Shown piece after piece: positions 42,810-52,235 of a stretch of 64,000 nucleotides of DNA. Each line of letters starts with the position of its first letter. Positions within the stretch are counted from its first letter, which is position 1. This DNA comes from Cohnella mopanensis (GTDB taxonomy: Bacteria > Bacillota > Bacilli > Paenibacillales > Paenibacillaceae). The position numbers and the translations under genes are program-made. The notes beneath the pieces were generated by a model that saw only the letters and a program-made list of their open reading frames with translations, was not told the origin of the DNA and did no database searches. The stretch lies in contig NZ_JAKRWM010000001.1 in the NCBI RefSeq assembly GCF_022352055.1, forward strand, positions 310,001 through 374,000. Direction: 5' to 3'.

Positions 42810-43887
42810 TATCGCGGTGCGCATGGCGTGGCGTCTCATATGGCAGATTGTATTAAGCGCTATTCTTTCGATCATTTCCTTCTACTTATCGATCATTATT
42901 ATTGAACGGATGACGCGAAACGATTATACTTCACGATCGTTTCTAAGAGACTTGTACGATACTTTCGGCGAGATGCCGCTTATTTTGTTTGGTTGCTTTG
43001 TATTGTTTATCGTGTATATGGTGTTATTCAACTGGAGGCGATTCAATTACTTCGCGAAGCTAAGCCAAGCCGTCGAGCATATATCCAAAGGCAACTTCGA
43101 TGATACAGTTCCCGTTAGGCAGAACAATGAAGTGACCTTGCTCGCCGAAAATATGAATTCGCTCGTACTTGAGCTTAAGCGGTCGCTCGACGAGGAGAGG
43201 AAGACGGAGCAAACGAAAAACGAGCTCATTACGAACGTGTCCCATGATCTGCGTACGCCTTTAACTTCGATTCTAGGATATTTAGGCTTAATCGAGCAGG
43301 ATCGTTATCGCGATGAAGTGGAAATGCGCCATTATGTTCAGATTGCTTACGCCAAGGCGGAACGGTTAAACGTGCTTATTCACGATTTGTTCGAGTATAC
43401 TCGGATGCGCCATGACGTCATTCCCCTAAACAAGAAGAAATTTAATCTCGTCGAAATGATGAATCAATTGCTCGTTCACTATCGGCTTTCATTAGAGACG
43501 GCCAAAATGAAAGGGAATCTCATCTCGAACGAGAACGATATTACGATTGAGGGAGATCCCGACAAGCTTGTTCGCGTGTTCGAGAATTTGCTCTCGAATG
43601 CGATCGCTTACGGAAATACCGGCGGAAAAGTCGATATTTACTTAAATAAGCACAATCATGCAGCCATTGTTGAAATCGTGAATTATGGCAATGCGATTCC
43701 GGCAGGCGATTTGCCCCATTTGTTCGACCGGTTCTACCGGGTAGATAAGTCCAGGACGGAGAACAAAGGAGGAACAGGGCTCGGATTGGCCATCGCCAAA
43801 GGTCTAGTAGAGAAGCATGGAGGGACGATCTCCGTGACTAGCGATGGGGACAGCACGAATTTCCGGGTATGGTTGCCGCTGAACTAA
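42799..43887 (+). CDS. Sensor histidine kinase, VanS-like
   Basis: 362 residues from TTG 42799; TTG 42787 and GTG 42817 are alternatives, none with an ideal ribosome binding site, so the start is uncertain. Two membrane segments (about 13-35 and 55-75) with a very short extracellular loop, HAMP (FAKLSQAVEHISKGNFDDTV), H-box VSHDLRTPLTSILGYLGLI, N-box ENLLSNAIAYG, and G-box GTGLGLAIAKGLVEKHGG. The small sensor loop suggests sensing within or at the membrane. Partner of the preceding regulator. Confidence 0.92.
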   Translation: MRANIAVRMAWRLIWQIVLSAILSIISFYLSIIIIERMTRNDYTSRSFLRDLYDTFGEMPLILFGCFVLFIVYMVLFNWRRFNYFAKLSQAVEHISKGNFDDTVPVRQNNEVTLLAENMNSLVLELKRSLDEERKTEQTKNELITNVSHDLRTPLTSILGYLGLIEQDRYRDEVEMRHYVQIAYAKAERLNVLIHDLFEYTRMRHDVIPLNKKKFNLVEMMNQLLVHYRLSLETAKMKGNLISNENDITIEGDPDKLVRVFENLLSNAIAYGNTGGKVDIYLNKHNHAAIVEIVNYGNAIPAGDLPHLFDRFYRVDKSRTENKGGTGLGLAIAKGLVEKHGGTISVTSDGDSTNFRVWLPLN

Positions 43888-43990
43888 ACCGGATTCGCTA
43901 TTTTAAGGTAATCTTATGATTTGCTTTCAGAATGCTTAAAAAGTTCCCTTTACAATGAACGTATAGGAAGTCGTTCAGGAGGAAAGGGAA

Positions 43991-44893
43991 ATGAAGTGGA
44001 AGCGGTTATTCGTTGTGGTAATGCTGCTTGTCGTCGTTGGTTGGGCATTAGACATTAAAGATAAGTTAAGTTTCTCTAAAGCGCCCGGACCGAGCTTGGC
44101 AGTCGTTTCCGCGGTCATGATGGATGCCGATAACGGGAAATGGCTGTATATGAGTAATGCCAAGGAGGCGCTGCCTCCGGCAAGCATGTCGAAGATGATG
44201 ACGGAAGTGCTCGTGCTGGAGAGCGTACACTCCGGCTCCCTATCATGGGATGAACCTGTTCCGACTAGCGATTATGCAGCTCATGTGGGCGGCGCGGGAG
44301 TGGGATTGTCCAGAGGACAATCGGCAACGGTTAAGGAGCTATTTAACGCAATGGCTATTCATTCCGCTAATGACGCGTCTGTCTCTTTGGCGGAATACAT
44401 AGCCGGCTCAGAGGCTGAATTCGTAACGCGAATGAACGCTAAAGCGCGGGAGATCGGATTGTCGAAAGACACGGTTTTCGCTAACGCGACTGGCTTGACC
44501 AGCGTTGACCTCGACGACTTCGCAACGGCGGCCACCGATGGAGAAACGGTGATGACAGCAGAGGATGTGGCGTTGCTAGCGCGATATTTGATCGAAGCCT
44601 ATCCGGAAGTGTTGAAGATAACTAAGAAAAGCTCGGCTTCGGTCGTAACCGGTAACGGAGAGATAAACGAACTGAAGACAACGAACGAGATGCTTCCCGG
44701 CCAGCGCTTCGGTACGAAAGGCAACGATGGCCTAAAGACCGGATATACGGAACGGGCGGGCTATTGCTTCACGGGAACGACAGTCGTTGACGGACGGAGA
44801 TATATTACGGTCGTAATGGGAGCGAGCACCCCGGAAGCGAGGTTCGAGGAAACGAAGAAGCTGCTCGCTTACGCGAAGGGGGACCTGTTATGA
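43991..44893 (+). CDS. D-alanyl-D-alanine carboxypeptidase (penicillin-binding protein, DacF-like)
   Basis: 300 residues. Trims the terminal D-Ala of peptidoglycan stem peptides. An uncleaved or weakly cleaved signal anchor lies at 6-20. The three active-site motifs are present: Ser65-Met-Ser-Lys68, S-A-N near 118-120 (IHSANDAS) and KTG (GLKTGYTE). It ends near KLLAYAKGDLL without the usual PBP5-type C-terminal domain and amphipathic anchor, so it is shorter than DacA or DacF. A TACAAT box lies 40 bases upstream. Probably controlled by the adjacent VanR/VanS-like pair. Confidence 0.9.
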   Translation: MKWKRLFVVVMLLVVVGWALDIKDKLSFSKAPGPSLAVVSAVMMDADNGKWLYMSNAKEALPPASMSKMMTEVLVLESVHSGSLSWDEPVPTSDYAAHVGGAGVGLSRGQSATVKELFNAMAIHSANDASVSLAEYIAGSEAEFVTRMNAKAREIGLSKDTVFANATGLTSVDLDDFATAATDGETVMTAEDVALLARYLIEAYPEVLKITKKSSASVVTGNGEINELKTTNEMLPGQRFGTKGNDGLKTGYTERAGYCFTGTTVVDGRRYITVVMGASTPEARFEETKKLLAYAKGDLL

Positions 44894-45123
44894 TCGATTA
44901 TCGTAATCGTATAGATAGATTGAAGGCAGTCGAAGTTCTATGCTATTCGCTCTGCATTCATCTTCTGACAGAGGAATTGTTGGCGGTCCATGCGGCAAAA
45001 GCTGCTTTGCTAGATTTATATAAGGATGAACAGTTCTGGTTGTTAGAAGATTCCGAACGGGATCAACGAGTTCGGAAACAAGCGATAAGAAGATCGCTCG
45101 AGTGCCTAGCTAAAGCACAGTAA
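44890..45123 (+). CDS. Small helical protein coupled to the carboxypeptidase gene
   Basis: 77 residues, start overlapping the previous stop (ATGA). The protein is predicted to be all helical (IDRLKAVEVLCYSLCIHLLT; VRKQAIRRSLECLAKAQ) and basic at the end, with three cysteines. No signal peptide. No family recognised; translational coupling suggests a function linked to the carboxypeptidase. Confidence 0.6.
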   Translation: MIDYRNRIDRLKAVEVLCYSLCIHLLTEELLAVHAAKAALLDLYKDEQFWLLEDSERDQRVRKQAIRRSLECLAKAQ

Positions 45124-45151
45124 TCGACTAGAATGATATTAAAAGGATTAC

Positions 45152-45195
45152 AAGGTTCTGGCTCCAACCGAGGAGCTAGAACCTTAATTTTATTT
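45152..45195 (+). terminator. Terminator after the carboxypeptidase operon
   Basis: AAGGTTCTGGCTCC pairs with GGAGCTAGAACCTT (one mismatch), loop AACCGA, then AATTTTATTT. Confidence 0.9.
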
Positions 45196-45293
45196 AAATT
45201 TAATATTTATAGCAACCTTTGGCTGGTATTCTCGTTAATACATATGATTAAATATACCGAAACGAATATCAACTAGATTAGAAGGAGTATGAG

Positions 45294-47255
45294 ATGAACA
45301 AGAAGCTTGTGCAATTATTGCTTTCCGCTCTGCTGTTGTTCTCGTTTCAGCTTCCGGCTTACGCGGAAGGAAGCGTGGACGGACTTGAGAAATTGGTGTT
45401 GACGCAAGGCTCGAAGGAAATGGTTCATAACGGTAAGAAAGTCACGGCAACGCAGCCTCTTACCGATACTAAGAATGTTACATATGTGGCGGCCAAATCT
45501 TTCATGACGGAGATTTATGGAAAGATTAACTATGATGCCAAGAGTAAGCAGTACACGCTGACAAGCGGTAATACCGTGATGGTTCTCCGCAGCGGTTCCG
45601 CAACTTATACGTTGAATGGAGTCGCCAAGAGCAGCTCGCCGGGCATTCCGTACACCCTTAAAGGTACGCTTATGATCCCGCTGCGCACAGCGACACTAAG
45701 CTTCGGTTTAAACATGGTAAATGTTCCGAAGGAGAAAAAAATCGAACTGACTTGGGAATCCAAGCCGGTCGCGAAGTTCTCCGTATCCAATACTAATCCG
45801 TATGCCCAGCAAACGGAAGTTACTTACACGAACGAGTCGTATCATCTTCGCGGCCTCAAAATCGTCGATGATCGTTGGGAGAATAACTACAGCACCTTTG
45901 ATCAGGCAGGTACGTATACCGTATCGCATTGGGTTCAAGATGAAACCGGAGTTTGGAGCGATCCTTATACGGTGACGATCACGGTGAAACCGCCGAATCA
46001 ACCGCCTGTAGCCAACTTCAGTATGGACCAAGACACTTATAGAATCGGTGAATATATAACCTATACCGATCTAAGCACCGACGATGAAGATCGGATCGTG
46101 ACTCGCAAGTGGACGAATAACGAGAAAGGTTTCTTCGTGCCGGGACCACAAACGATAACGCTGCAAGTGACGGATGCCAATGGCGCCGTTAACGAAATCA
46201 CGAAGACGATTACCATTACCGAAGATGTTCTGTATACGAAAGAACAATTTGACTTGCTCTATACGGAAATCGGTGACAAATTCTCATATGACGGTGCTTC
46301 GGTATTATCCTTACCTAAGATTCCTTACTCGATCAATGACCGCGAGCAAACGTTAATTCGGGCGAATAGCCCGGAAACGATCATAGATGAAGGAATTTAT
46401 TACGAGGATACGGTTACGGGTAATGTTAGATTCCTTCTGCACAATTACAATAAACGCACGAACCCAGTTAGAATCTACGTTGTTCTGACGAACGAGAATG
46501 CGGAGCCAGCAACCGTAAGAATGGGCGCCAAAGGGATGGCCGGACCTAATCCATTCGTATCGACGGTCGGCAAAGCGGTTACCGGAAGGTTTCTGGAGTC
46601 GGTATTAGACCCGAAATACTCGTATGTGCAAATTCCGGCTGGGGAAAGCCGTTTGATCTTTGAAGAATACAGCGCGAAATCCGTACGTCCAGGCGACGTC
46701 TACTCCATGTACGGTGACGTCCAAATGAATGCCGATCTTAAATTTCAAGTTGTCGTAATAGACGATAAACAAGATATTATGACCATGCTGCCGAACTTGC
46801 CGTTATTGCCGAGCAATGACAGGCACATTCGCGGAACTTTCGAGAACGCTAATCGAATGATGTATGTGAATCAAACGATCGGAAACGAGAAAAGCCGGAT
46901 GATTCTAGCCGACAACATAGAGGATACTCGGCTGAGCGGTTTCGATAAGACAACGGGAATACCGGTTTTAAACATGGGGAACTACGGAGTATTGTACACG
47001 ATTAAGTTCAGTAACGTTCAACCTCATACGGCAATCGTTGTTAATCCTCGCGGGGGACATTATGCAGGAGCGTTTACCGTAAACGGCAATGTTGTTTATA
47101 CGACGAATAGCGGAAATCTCTCTAACCCAAATGAGGTAGGGATGCTCTATAAGTCGGGAGATACCCAGGAAACGGTGACGATTACCTTCACTCCGGCTAA
47201 CGGTAGCATGTTGCCTATCAATCTATTATTTTTACCGATGCCTGATCGTAATTAG
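45294..47255 (+). CDS. Secreted protein with copper amine oxidase-like N-domain and PKD domain
   Basis: 653 residues. Signal peptide 1-25 (QLPAYAEG). Residues about 45-155 form the N-terminal domain named after copper amine oxidases (VTYVAAKSFMTEIYGKINYD; YTLKGTLMIPLRTATLSFG), a common cell-wall-associated module in Paenibacillaceae. Ig/PKD-like domains follow (about 165-235 and 240-305, with PPVANFSMDQDTYRIGEYIT). The last 330 residues are beta-rich and of unknown function. It is not an enzyme by sequence. Its own terminator lies behind. Confidence 0.75.
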   Translation: MNKKLVQLLLSALLLFSFQLPAYAEGSVDGLEKLVLTQGSKEMVHNGKKVTATQPLTDTKNVTYVAAKSFMTEIYGKINYDAKSKQYTLTSGNTVMVLRSGSATYTLNGVAKSSSPGIPYTLKGTLMIPLRTATLSFGLNMVNVPKEKKIELTWESKPVAKFSVSNTNPYAQQTEVTYTNESYHLRGLKIVDDRWENNYSTFDQAGTYTVSHWVQDETGVWSDPYTVTITVKPPNQPPVANFSMDQDTYRIGEYITYTDLSTDDEDRIVTRKWTNNEKGFFVPGPQTITLQVTDANGAVNEITKTITITEDVLYTKEQFDLLYTEIGDKFSYDGASVLSLPKIPYSINDREQTLIRANSPETIIDEGIYYEDTVTGNVRFLLHNYNKRTNPVRIYVVLTNENAEPATVRMGAKGMAGPNPFVSTVGKAVTGRFLESVLDPKYSYVQIPAGESRLIFEEYSAKSVRPGDVYSMYGDVQMNADLKFQVVVIDDKQDIMTMLPNLPLLPSNDRHIRGTFENANRMMYVNQTIGNEKSRMILADNIEDTRLSGFDKTTGIPVLNMGNYGVLYTIKFSNVQPHTAIVVNPRGGHYAGAFTVNGNVVYTTNSGNLSNPNEVGMLYKSGDTQETVTITFTPANGSMLPINLLFLPMPDRN

Positions 47256-47269
47256 TTCATTTAGAAACG

Positions 47270-47316
47270 AAAAGGTAGTGGAGCAAGGATTGTCCTTCTC
47301 CACTACCTTTTCTTTG
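47270..47316. terminator. Bidirectional terminator
   Basis: AAAAGGTAGTGGAG pairs with CTCCACTACCTTTT, fourteen bases, loop of fourteen; serves the two convergent genes. Confidence 0.9.
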
Positions 47317-47324
47317 TCTTAAGC

Positions 47325-47657
47325 CTATTCCGATTTGCCGTCTTGCGATTGGTGCGCAGCATCCGTATTCGTTGGCCGCGGAGGTCGCGGAACTTTCGGA
47401 CGGAATCGTGACGACAAATAATTATGTTTGCGATCCCGGAAAAAAGTCCAACCGCCTATAAAGCCGATTCCAATCAGGAATAGAACCGCGCCGCCGATAA
47501 ATTTGAGCCAATGAAAATCGGGAGTAAAATCTGTAATTCCCATTTGAGCAAAATAATCGAACAGCGCGTTCTTCATTAACAGAAAACCGTATGCGGCCAA
47601 TAGACCAGGGATTACGAGAAGTAGAATGGCAATCAGGCGTTGAAAAACCAATTTCAT
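47325..47657 (-). CDS. yqzF: DUF2627 membrane protein (YqzF-like)
   Basis: 110 residues from ATG 47657 (GGAGGG upstream); a longer in-frame version from 47735 has no ribosome binding site. Starts MKLVFQRLIAILLLVIPGLL, the hallmark of DUF2627, with two membrane segments (about 6-26 and 52-72) and a basic, proline-rich tail. The Bacillus homologue yqzF lies between spo0A and the bkd genes, as here, so this gene is part of the ancient backbone. Function unknown. Confidence 0.85.
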   Translation of the reverse strand: MKLVFQRLIAILLLVIPGLLAAYGFLLMKNALFDYFAQMGITDFTPDFHWLKFIGGAVLFLIGIGFIGGWTFFRDRKHNYLSSRFRPKVPRPPRPTNTDAAHQSQDGKSE

Positions 47658-47813
47658 ATGATGATTAAGCCCTCCTTCCAATTCTCTTATCATAAACGAT
47701 TTCCCGAAGTATTGTCCACGAATGCCATCAATCACCTGCCAATTTCACTATGATCCGACATAAACCTATGGTATTATGACACAAGAAAAAGAGAGAGAGA
47801 GGAGATACTTGCA

Positions 47814-49223
47814 GTGGTATTTTCCAGTTTGTTCTTCTTGTACCTATTCTTACCCATACTACTTATCGCTTATTTCGTATTTAAGAATACGACATATCGA
47901 AATTGGATATTGATCCTCTTTTCCTTCGCTTTCTATGCTTGGGGAGAGCCGGTTTGGATAGTTCTGCTATTATTAGCCTCGATAATCGGTTATTTCTTCG
48001 CACTCGGTATCGACAAATATAGGGGGACTTGGCTCGCCAAGGCACAATATGTCGCAGCGATAGCGGTAAACATAGGGATCTTAGGGTTTTTCAAATACGC
48101 CGGGTTTCTCGTGGATAACGTGAATGCGGTGCTTCCTTTTAATATTCCCCATCCTGAGGTAACTTTGCCCATCGGGATTTCTTTTTTTACGTTTGAAATC
48201 ATTTGTTACTTGACGGACGTCTATAAAGGGACGATCAAAGCTCCTAGATCTCCCAAAAAGCTATTGCTCTATGTGTCCTTCTTCCCGCATTTAGTTGCGG
48301 GACCGATTATCCGTTACTCCGACATCGAGCATCAAATCGATAATCCGCGGGTAACGATGGCTGGCTTCAGTGAAGGAATTACCCGCTTTATGATCGGGTT
48401 AGGCAAAAAAGTGATTATCGCCAACCTGATAGGGGAGAACGTATCGCAGTTTCTGAATCCAAGCTCGGACTCCGCTTCCGTGCTCGGCATTTGGTTCGGC
48501 GTATGTTTGTTCGCGCTGCAAATTTATTTTGACTTCTCGGGTTATTCCGATATGGCGATCGGATTGGGCAAGATGTTCGGATTTAATTTGCGAGAGAACT
48601 TCAACTATCCTTATATCTCGAAATCGGCCGGAGAATTTTGGCGACGTTGGAACATGTCCCTTGGCGGCTTTTTTCGAGACTACGTCTATATCCCGCTTGG
48701 TGGGAACAGAAGGTTTTATCTACGCAACCTGTTCGTCGTCTGGTTCCTCACGGGGTTCTGGCACGGCGCGAGTTGGAACTTTATCATTTGGGGACTTTAT
48801 TTTGGTTTATTGATCTACATGGAACGGATGTTTCTCGGCAAATGGTTGGAGAAGGCGGGCGCCTTCGTCTCGCACGTATATGGAATACTGATGATGCTAG
48901 TTGGCTGGGTCTGGTTTTACTTTACGGATCTATCCAAGGCAATCGATTCCCTTCTTATCATGTTCGGGGTATCTCATAAAGATTTCACGAACATAGAGTT
49001 GAAGATTTACTTCAATAACAACGCATTGTTGCTCGTTGTCGCGATTATCGCCTCGACTCCGTTAATGAAATGGTTATTCACACGTTTGTCGGAATCTAAT
49101 CCAAAGCTTGGGGTTGGCCTGCAAACCGTAGGCGTTCCTATGATGAACATCGTCATACTCATCGTGGCTACTATTCTGTTGATCGGTAGTACCTATAATC
49201 CGTTTCTTTATTACCGCTTCTAG
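47814..49223 (+). CDS. MBOAT O-acyltransferase (AlgI-like)
   Basis: 469 residues with about eleven membrane segments. The signature includes FFPHLVAGPIIRYSDIEHQ, the segment FWRRWNMSLGGFFRDYVYIP and the catalytic His in FWHGASWNFIIWG. Such enzymes move acetyl groups across the membrane onto exopolysaccharide or teichoic acid. GTG start with AGAGGAG upstream. It forms a two-gene operon with the following DHHW protein, like AlgI with AlgJ/AlgX. Confidence 0.92.
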   Translation: MVFSSLFFLYLFLPILLIAYFVFKNTTYRNWILILFSFAFYAWGEPVWIVLLLLASIIGYFFALGIDKYRGTWLAKAQYVAAIAVNIGILGFFKYAGFLVDNVNAVLPFNIPHPEVTLPIGISFFTFEIICYLTDVYKGTIKAPRSPKKLLLYVSFFPHLVAGPIIRYSDIEHQIDNPRVTMAGFSEGITRFMIGLGKKVIIANLIGENVSQFLNPSSDSASVLGIWFGVCLFALQIYFDFSGYSDMAIGLGKMFGFNLRENFNYPYISKSAGEFWRRWNMSLGGFFRDYVYIPLGGNRRFYLRNLFVVWFLTGFWHGASWNFIIWGLYFGLLIYMERMFLGKWLEKAGAFVSHVYGILMMLVGWVWFYFTDLSKAIDSLLIMFGVSHKDFTNIELKIYFNNNALLLVVAIIASTPLMKWLFTRLSESNPKLGVGLQTVGVPMMNIVILIVATILLIGSTYNPFLYYRF

Positions 49224-49237
49224 CAAGGAGGGAAACA

Positions 49238-50461
49238 ATGAAATTTCAAGCGAAGCTCAATCTCCTGTTGTTCTTGGCGTTTATATTCGGATTTGCCGCC
49301 ATTAACTTGTTGCGCCCGCATTCCGAGGAAAAATCCAATCTCGAACAGCGCGACATTATGAAACAGCCCGTTTTTACGGTCGATCGTTTTTTTGACGGCG
49401 AGTACACTCGCGATTTCGATAATTATTTCGCCGACAATTTCGCGTTCCGTACGAAGTTAGTCCAAGTAGGCACGAATATGAAGGAGCTTAAAGGGATCCC
49501 GTTCGTGGATCAGTTGTCGATCGTTTTCCAAGGCGGCGACAATATGAACGTTGAACAGGGGAACGCCGCGGCTACTAGCTCCAGTATGTATCTCCTTTTG
49601 AAGGATCGTGCTTTTACGGCTTTTAATTATTCTGCTTCGGCGGCCGAATATTATGCAGACACCCTTAATCGATTTAAACAGTCCATCGATCCTAATGTCC
49701 GGGTTTACTCGTTGCTTGCGCCTACGTCGGTGGAGTTTACGTCTAATAAGGACGTTAAGAAATTTTCGGATTCGCAGAAGGACGCTTTTGCCCAAGTGAA
49801 CGCGCGTCTGAATGACGACATCGGGAAGATTGACGCGTATAGCACGCTCGCGGATCATAAGAATGAGTATATTTATTTCCGCACCGATCACCACTGGACG
49901 GCTCTCGGCGCTTATTATGCTTATACGAAGCTCGTGGAACAAATGGGAGAAACTCCGGTGCCGCTTGATCAATATGAGGCAAGCGATATCCCTGATTTTC
50001 TCGGTACCGCCTATAAACAGACATTAAGCCCTAAACTTAAATCTCATCCGGATACCCTTACGTATTACACGCCGTTTATTCCGTATACTTATACCATGTA
50101 TACGTCGGCTAACAAGCCGGTTGCAAGAAACGTCGTCGATCCGAAATACGCAAAGCTTAGCAGCACGTACTATGCGGCATTCCTTGGAGGAGACTTTCCT
50201 TGGGGAGAGATTACGACGGATAACAACAACGGCAAGCGGATCGTCGTGATTAAGGATTCGTACGCGAACGCGTTCGTCCCATTCTTATTGCCTCATTTTT
50301 CTAAAGTCTATTATTTAGATCCACGTTACTACAAAGGAAATCTGATAGACTTCGTGAAAGAACAGCAGATTACGGACGTGCTATTCCTGAATAACTCAAC
50401 CGTTGCCCGTAATACAGGGATTTCCAAAATTTTGAACGAAAAGATGGATGTCGTTCAGTAA
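49238..50461 (+). CDS. DHHW-type SGNH-like acetyltransferase partner (AlgJ/AlgX-like)
   Basis: 407 residues, N-terminal membrane anchor at 8-26, remainder extracytoplasmic. Motifs are RTDHHWTALGAYYAY, which provides catalytic Asp/His, and VVIKDSYANAFVPFL, which holds the nucleophilic Ser of the SGNH fold. It accepts the acyl group from the MBOAT protein and places it on a polysaccharide. Which polymer is modified cannot be told from the window. Confidence 0.9.
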   Translation: MKFQAKLNLLLFLAFIFGFAAINLLRPHSEEKSNLEQRDIMKQPVFTVDRFFDGEYTRDFDNYFADNFAFRTKLVQVGTNMKELKGIPFVDQLSIVFQGGDNMNVEQGNAAATSSSMYLLLKDRAFTAFNYSASAAEYYADTLNRFKQSIDPNVRVYSLLAPTSVEFTSNKDVKKFSDSQKDAFAQVNARLNDDIGKIDAYSTLADHKNEYIYFRTDHHWTALGAYYAYTKLVEQMGETPVPLDQYEASDIPDFLGTAYKQTLSPKLKSHPDTLTYYTPFIPYTYTMYTSANKPVARNVVDPKYAKLSSTYYAAFLGGDFPWGEITTDNNNGKRIVVIKDSYANAFVPFLLPHFSKVYYLDPRYYKGNLIDFVKEQQITDVLFLNNSTVARNTGISKILNEKMDVVQ

Positions 50462-50481
50462 ACGTGCGATATTTTTAAGCG

Positions 50482-50510
50482 CAGCGGCCTTTAATAGGTC
50501 GCTGTTTTTT
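50482..50510 (+). terminator. Terminator after the acylation pair
   Basis: CAGCGGCCT pairs with AGGTCGCTG (one G-U), loop TTAAT, then six T. Confidence 0.9.
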
Positions 50511-50549
50511 GTTTGCACGACTGAAATGATAAACTTCCAGGCGTAAGTT

Positions 50550-50578
50550 TTGTTCCGAGCGCTAAAAAAAGGTACAAT
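50550..50578 (+). promoter_or_regulatory. SigA-type promoter of the dihydrolipoyl dehydrogenase gene
   Basis: TTGTTC (50550-50555), 17 bases, TACAAT (50573-50578). The start codon lies 33 bases downstream. Confidence 0.65.
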
Positions 50579-50610
50579 GGGAAAGTGAGTTTACATACGG
50601 AGGGGAAACT

Positions 50611-52041
50611 ATGCCAATCGAAGTCGATGTCGCTATTGTGGGCGGCGGGCCGGGAGGCTATACGGCAGCGGTTAAAGCGGCGCAAGCCGGCCGAAGCGTT
50701 GTTATCGTCGAACAGGACAAGCTAGGCGGGACGTGTTTGCATCGCGGATGCATTCCTAGCAAGTCTTTGCTTAGAAGCGCGGAAGTATACGCTACGATCG
50801 GAGAGGCTGCCTCTTACGGCGTTTCGCTATCGGAAGGAAGCGCGTCCGTCGATTGGAAGGCGGTCCTTCATCGCAAGAATAGCATCGTGGAACAGCTACA
50901 CAAAGGGCTGCAAGCGCTCATGAAGCAGCATCGCATTGAAGTCATTAAAGGAAGCGGTCGAATTATCGGACCTTCGATCTTCTCTCCTCGCAGCGGAGCC
51001 ATTGCTGTCGAGCTCGCTAACGGGGAATCGGAAACAGTCGTGCCCAAGAACGTCATTATCGCTACGGGATCGCGTCCGCGCCGATTGGAAGGTCTCCCTT
51101 ACGATGGGGAACGTATCGCGACTAGCGACGAAGCTCTGGATTGGACAAGCAAACCAACATCCATCCTGATCGTGGGCGGCGGCGTAATCGGTGTTGAATG
51201 GGCTTCGATGTTAAGCGATTTCGGTACGGCGGTGACGATTATTGAAACCGCGGATCGAATAGTTCCGACGGAAGACAAAGACATCAGCGCGGAAATCGCG
51301 AAAGCTTTGCAAAAGAGAGGCGTCAAGATTATTGTTGGAGCTTCTTTGCAGGCAGATAAATGTAAATTAACAGATTCAGGAGTTCAGGTGGAAGTTAGCG
51401 TCAAAGGCGATTCACTATCGCTTCAAGCGGAGAGAATGCTCGTATCCGTTGGCCGGCAAGGCAACGTGGACAACCTCGGATTGGAAAATACGGATGTCAA
51501 AGCAGAAAAAGGGTTTATCAAGGTGAGTCCTAACACGCTACAGACGGGCGAGTCGCATATTTATGCGATTGGCGACTGTATCGGCGGCGTTCAGCTTGCG
51601 CATGCAGCCATGCATGAAGCAGCCGTTGCCGTGGAGCATTTGACCGGAAGCAAGCCTAAGCGTGCCCCTGATCGCGATATTCCCCGTTGTATTTACTCCC
51701 GTCCGGAGGCGGCTTCAATCGGCTGGACGGAAGCGGATGCGAAGGCGGAAGGGTTTCAAGTGAAGACGGCAAAATTGCCTTTGCGTATTTTCGGTAAAGC
51801 GCTCGTATACGGAGAAAGCGAAGGCTTTGCGAAAGTGATATCGGATACGGCTACGGGAGATCTGCTAGGCGTTCATCTCGTAGGCGCTCATGCAACCGAG
51901 ATGATTGCCGAAGCTTCGTTGGCGAAATTTCTCGATGCCGTTCCATGGGAAATCGGCCGCACGATCCATCCTCACCCGACGTTGTCGGAAGCGTTGCAAG
52001 AAGTGATGCAAGCTCTGGATGGCGGAGCTGGACACAGCTGA
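50611..52041 (+). CDS. lpdV: Dihydrolipoyl dehydrogenase, E3 of the branched-chain oxoacid complex
   Basis: 476 residues. FAD-binding GGGPGGYTAAVKAAQAG at 11-27, the redox disulphide Cys42-Cys47 (GGTCLHRGCIPSK), an NAD-binding GGGVIGVEWASM near 190, and the C-terminal active-site HPHPTLSE. It reoxidises the lipoyl arms of the E2 subunit. It precedes the E1 and E2 genes but has its own promoter, a terminator behind it, and a further spacer of 194 bases, so it can be expressed separately. Confidence 0.94.
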   Translation: MPIEVDVAIVGGGPGGYTAAVKAAQAGRSVVIVEQDKLGGTCLHRGCIPSKSLLRSAEVYATIGEAASYGVSLSEGSASVDWKAVLHRKNSIVEQLHKGLQALMKQHRIEVIKGSGRIIGPSIFSPRSGAIAVELANGESETVVPKNVIIATGSRPRRLEGLPYDGERIATSDEALDWTSKPTSILIVGGGVIGVEWASMLSDFGTAVTIIETADRIVPTEDKDISAEIAKALQKRGVKIIVGASLQADKCKLTDSGVQVEVSVKGDSLSLQAERMLVSVGRQGNVDNLGLENTDVKAEKGFIKVSPNTLQTGESHIYAIGDCIGGVQLAHAAMHEAAVAVEHLTGSKPKRAPDRDIPRCIYSRPEAASIGWTEADAKAEGFQVKTAKLPLRIFGKALVYGESEGFAKVISDTATGDLLGVHLVGAHATEMIAEASLAKFLDAVPWEIGRTIHPHPTLSEALQEVMQALDGGAGHS

Positions 52042-52122
52042 CAATAACACATTGGATATGCTCAACCCGGGAGACGTAGTCTTCAAGTTGGCGGTTAATT
52101 TGCCTAGTTAGGTAAATTCATT

Positions 52123-52152
52123 CGCTCAACGATGGGTTGAGCGTTTCTTTTT
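52123..52152 (+). terminator. Terminator between E3 and E1 alpha genes
   Basis: CGCTCAAC pairs with GTTGAGCG, loop GATGG, followed by TTTCTTTTT. A TATAAT at 52167-52172 with a poor -35 region may restart transcription for the E1/E2 genes. Confidence 0.85.
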
Positions 52153-52235
52153 GCTTTCAAGCGGAGTATAATAGGTTTTAAGTTCAAGTATTAAGACCAG
52201 GTTATAAAACTAAACCAAAGCAGGAGGACGCGCCT

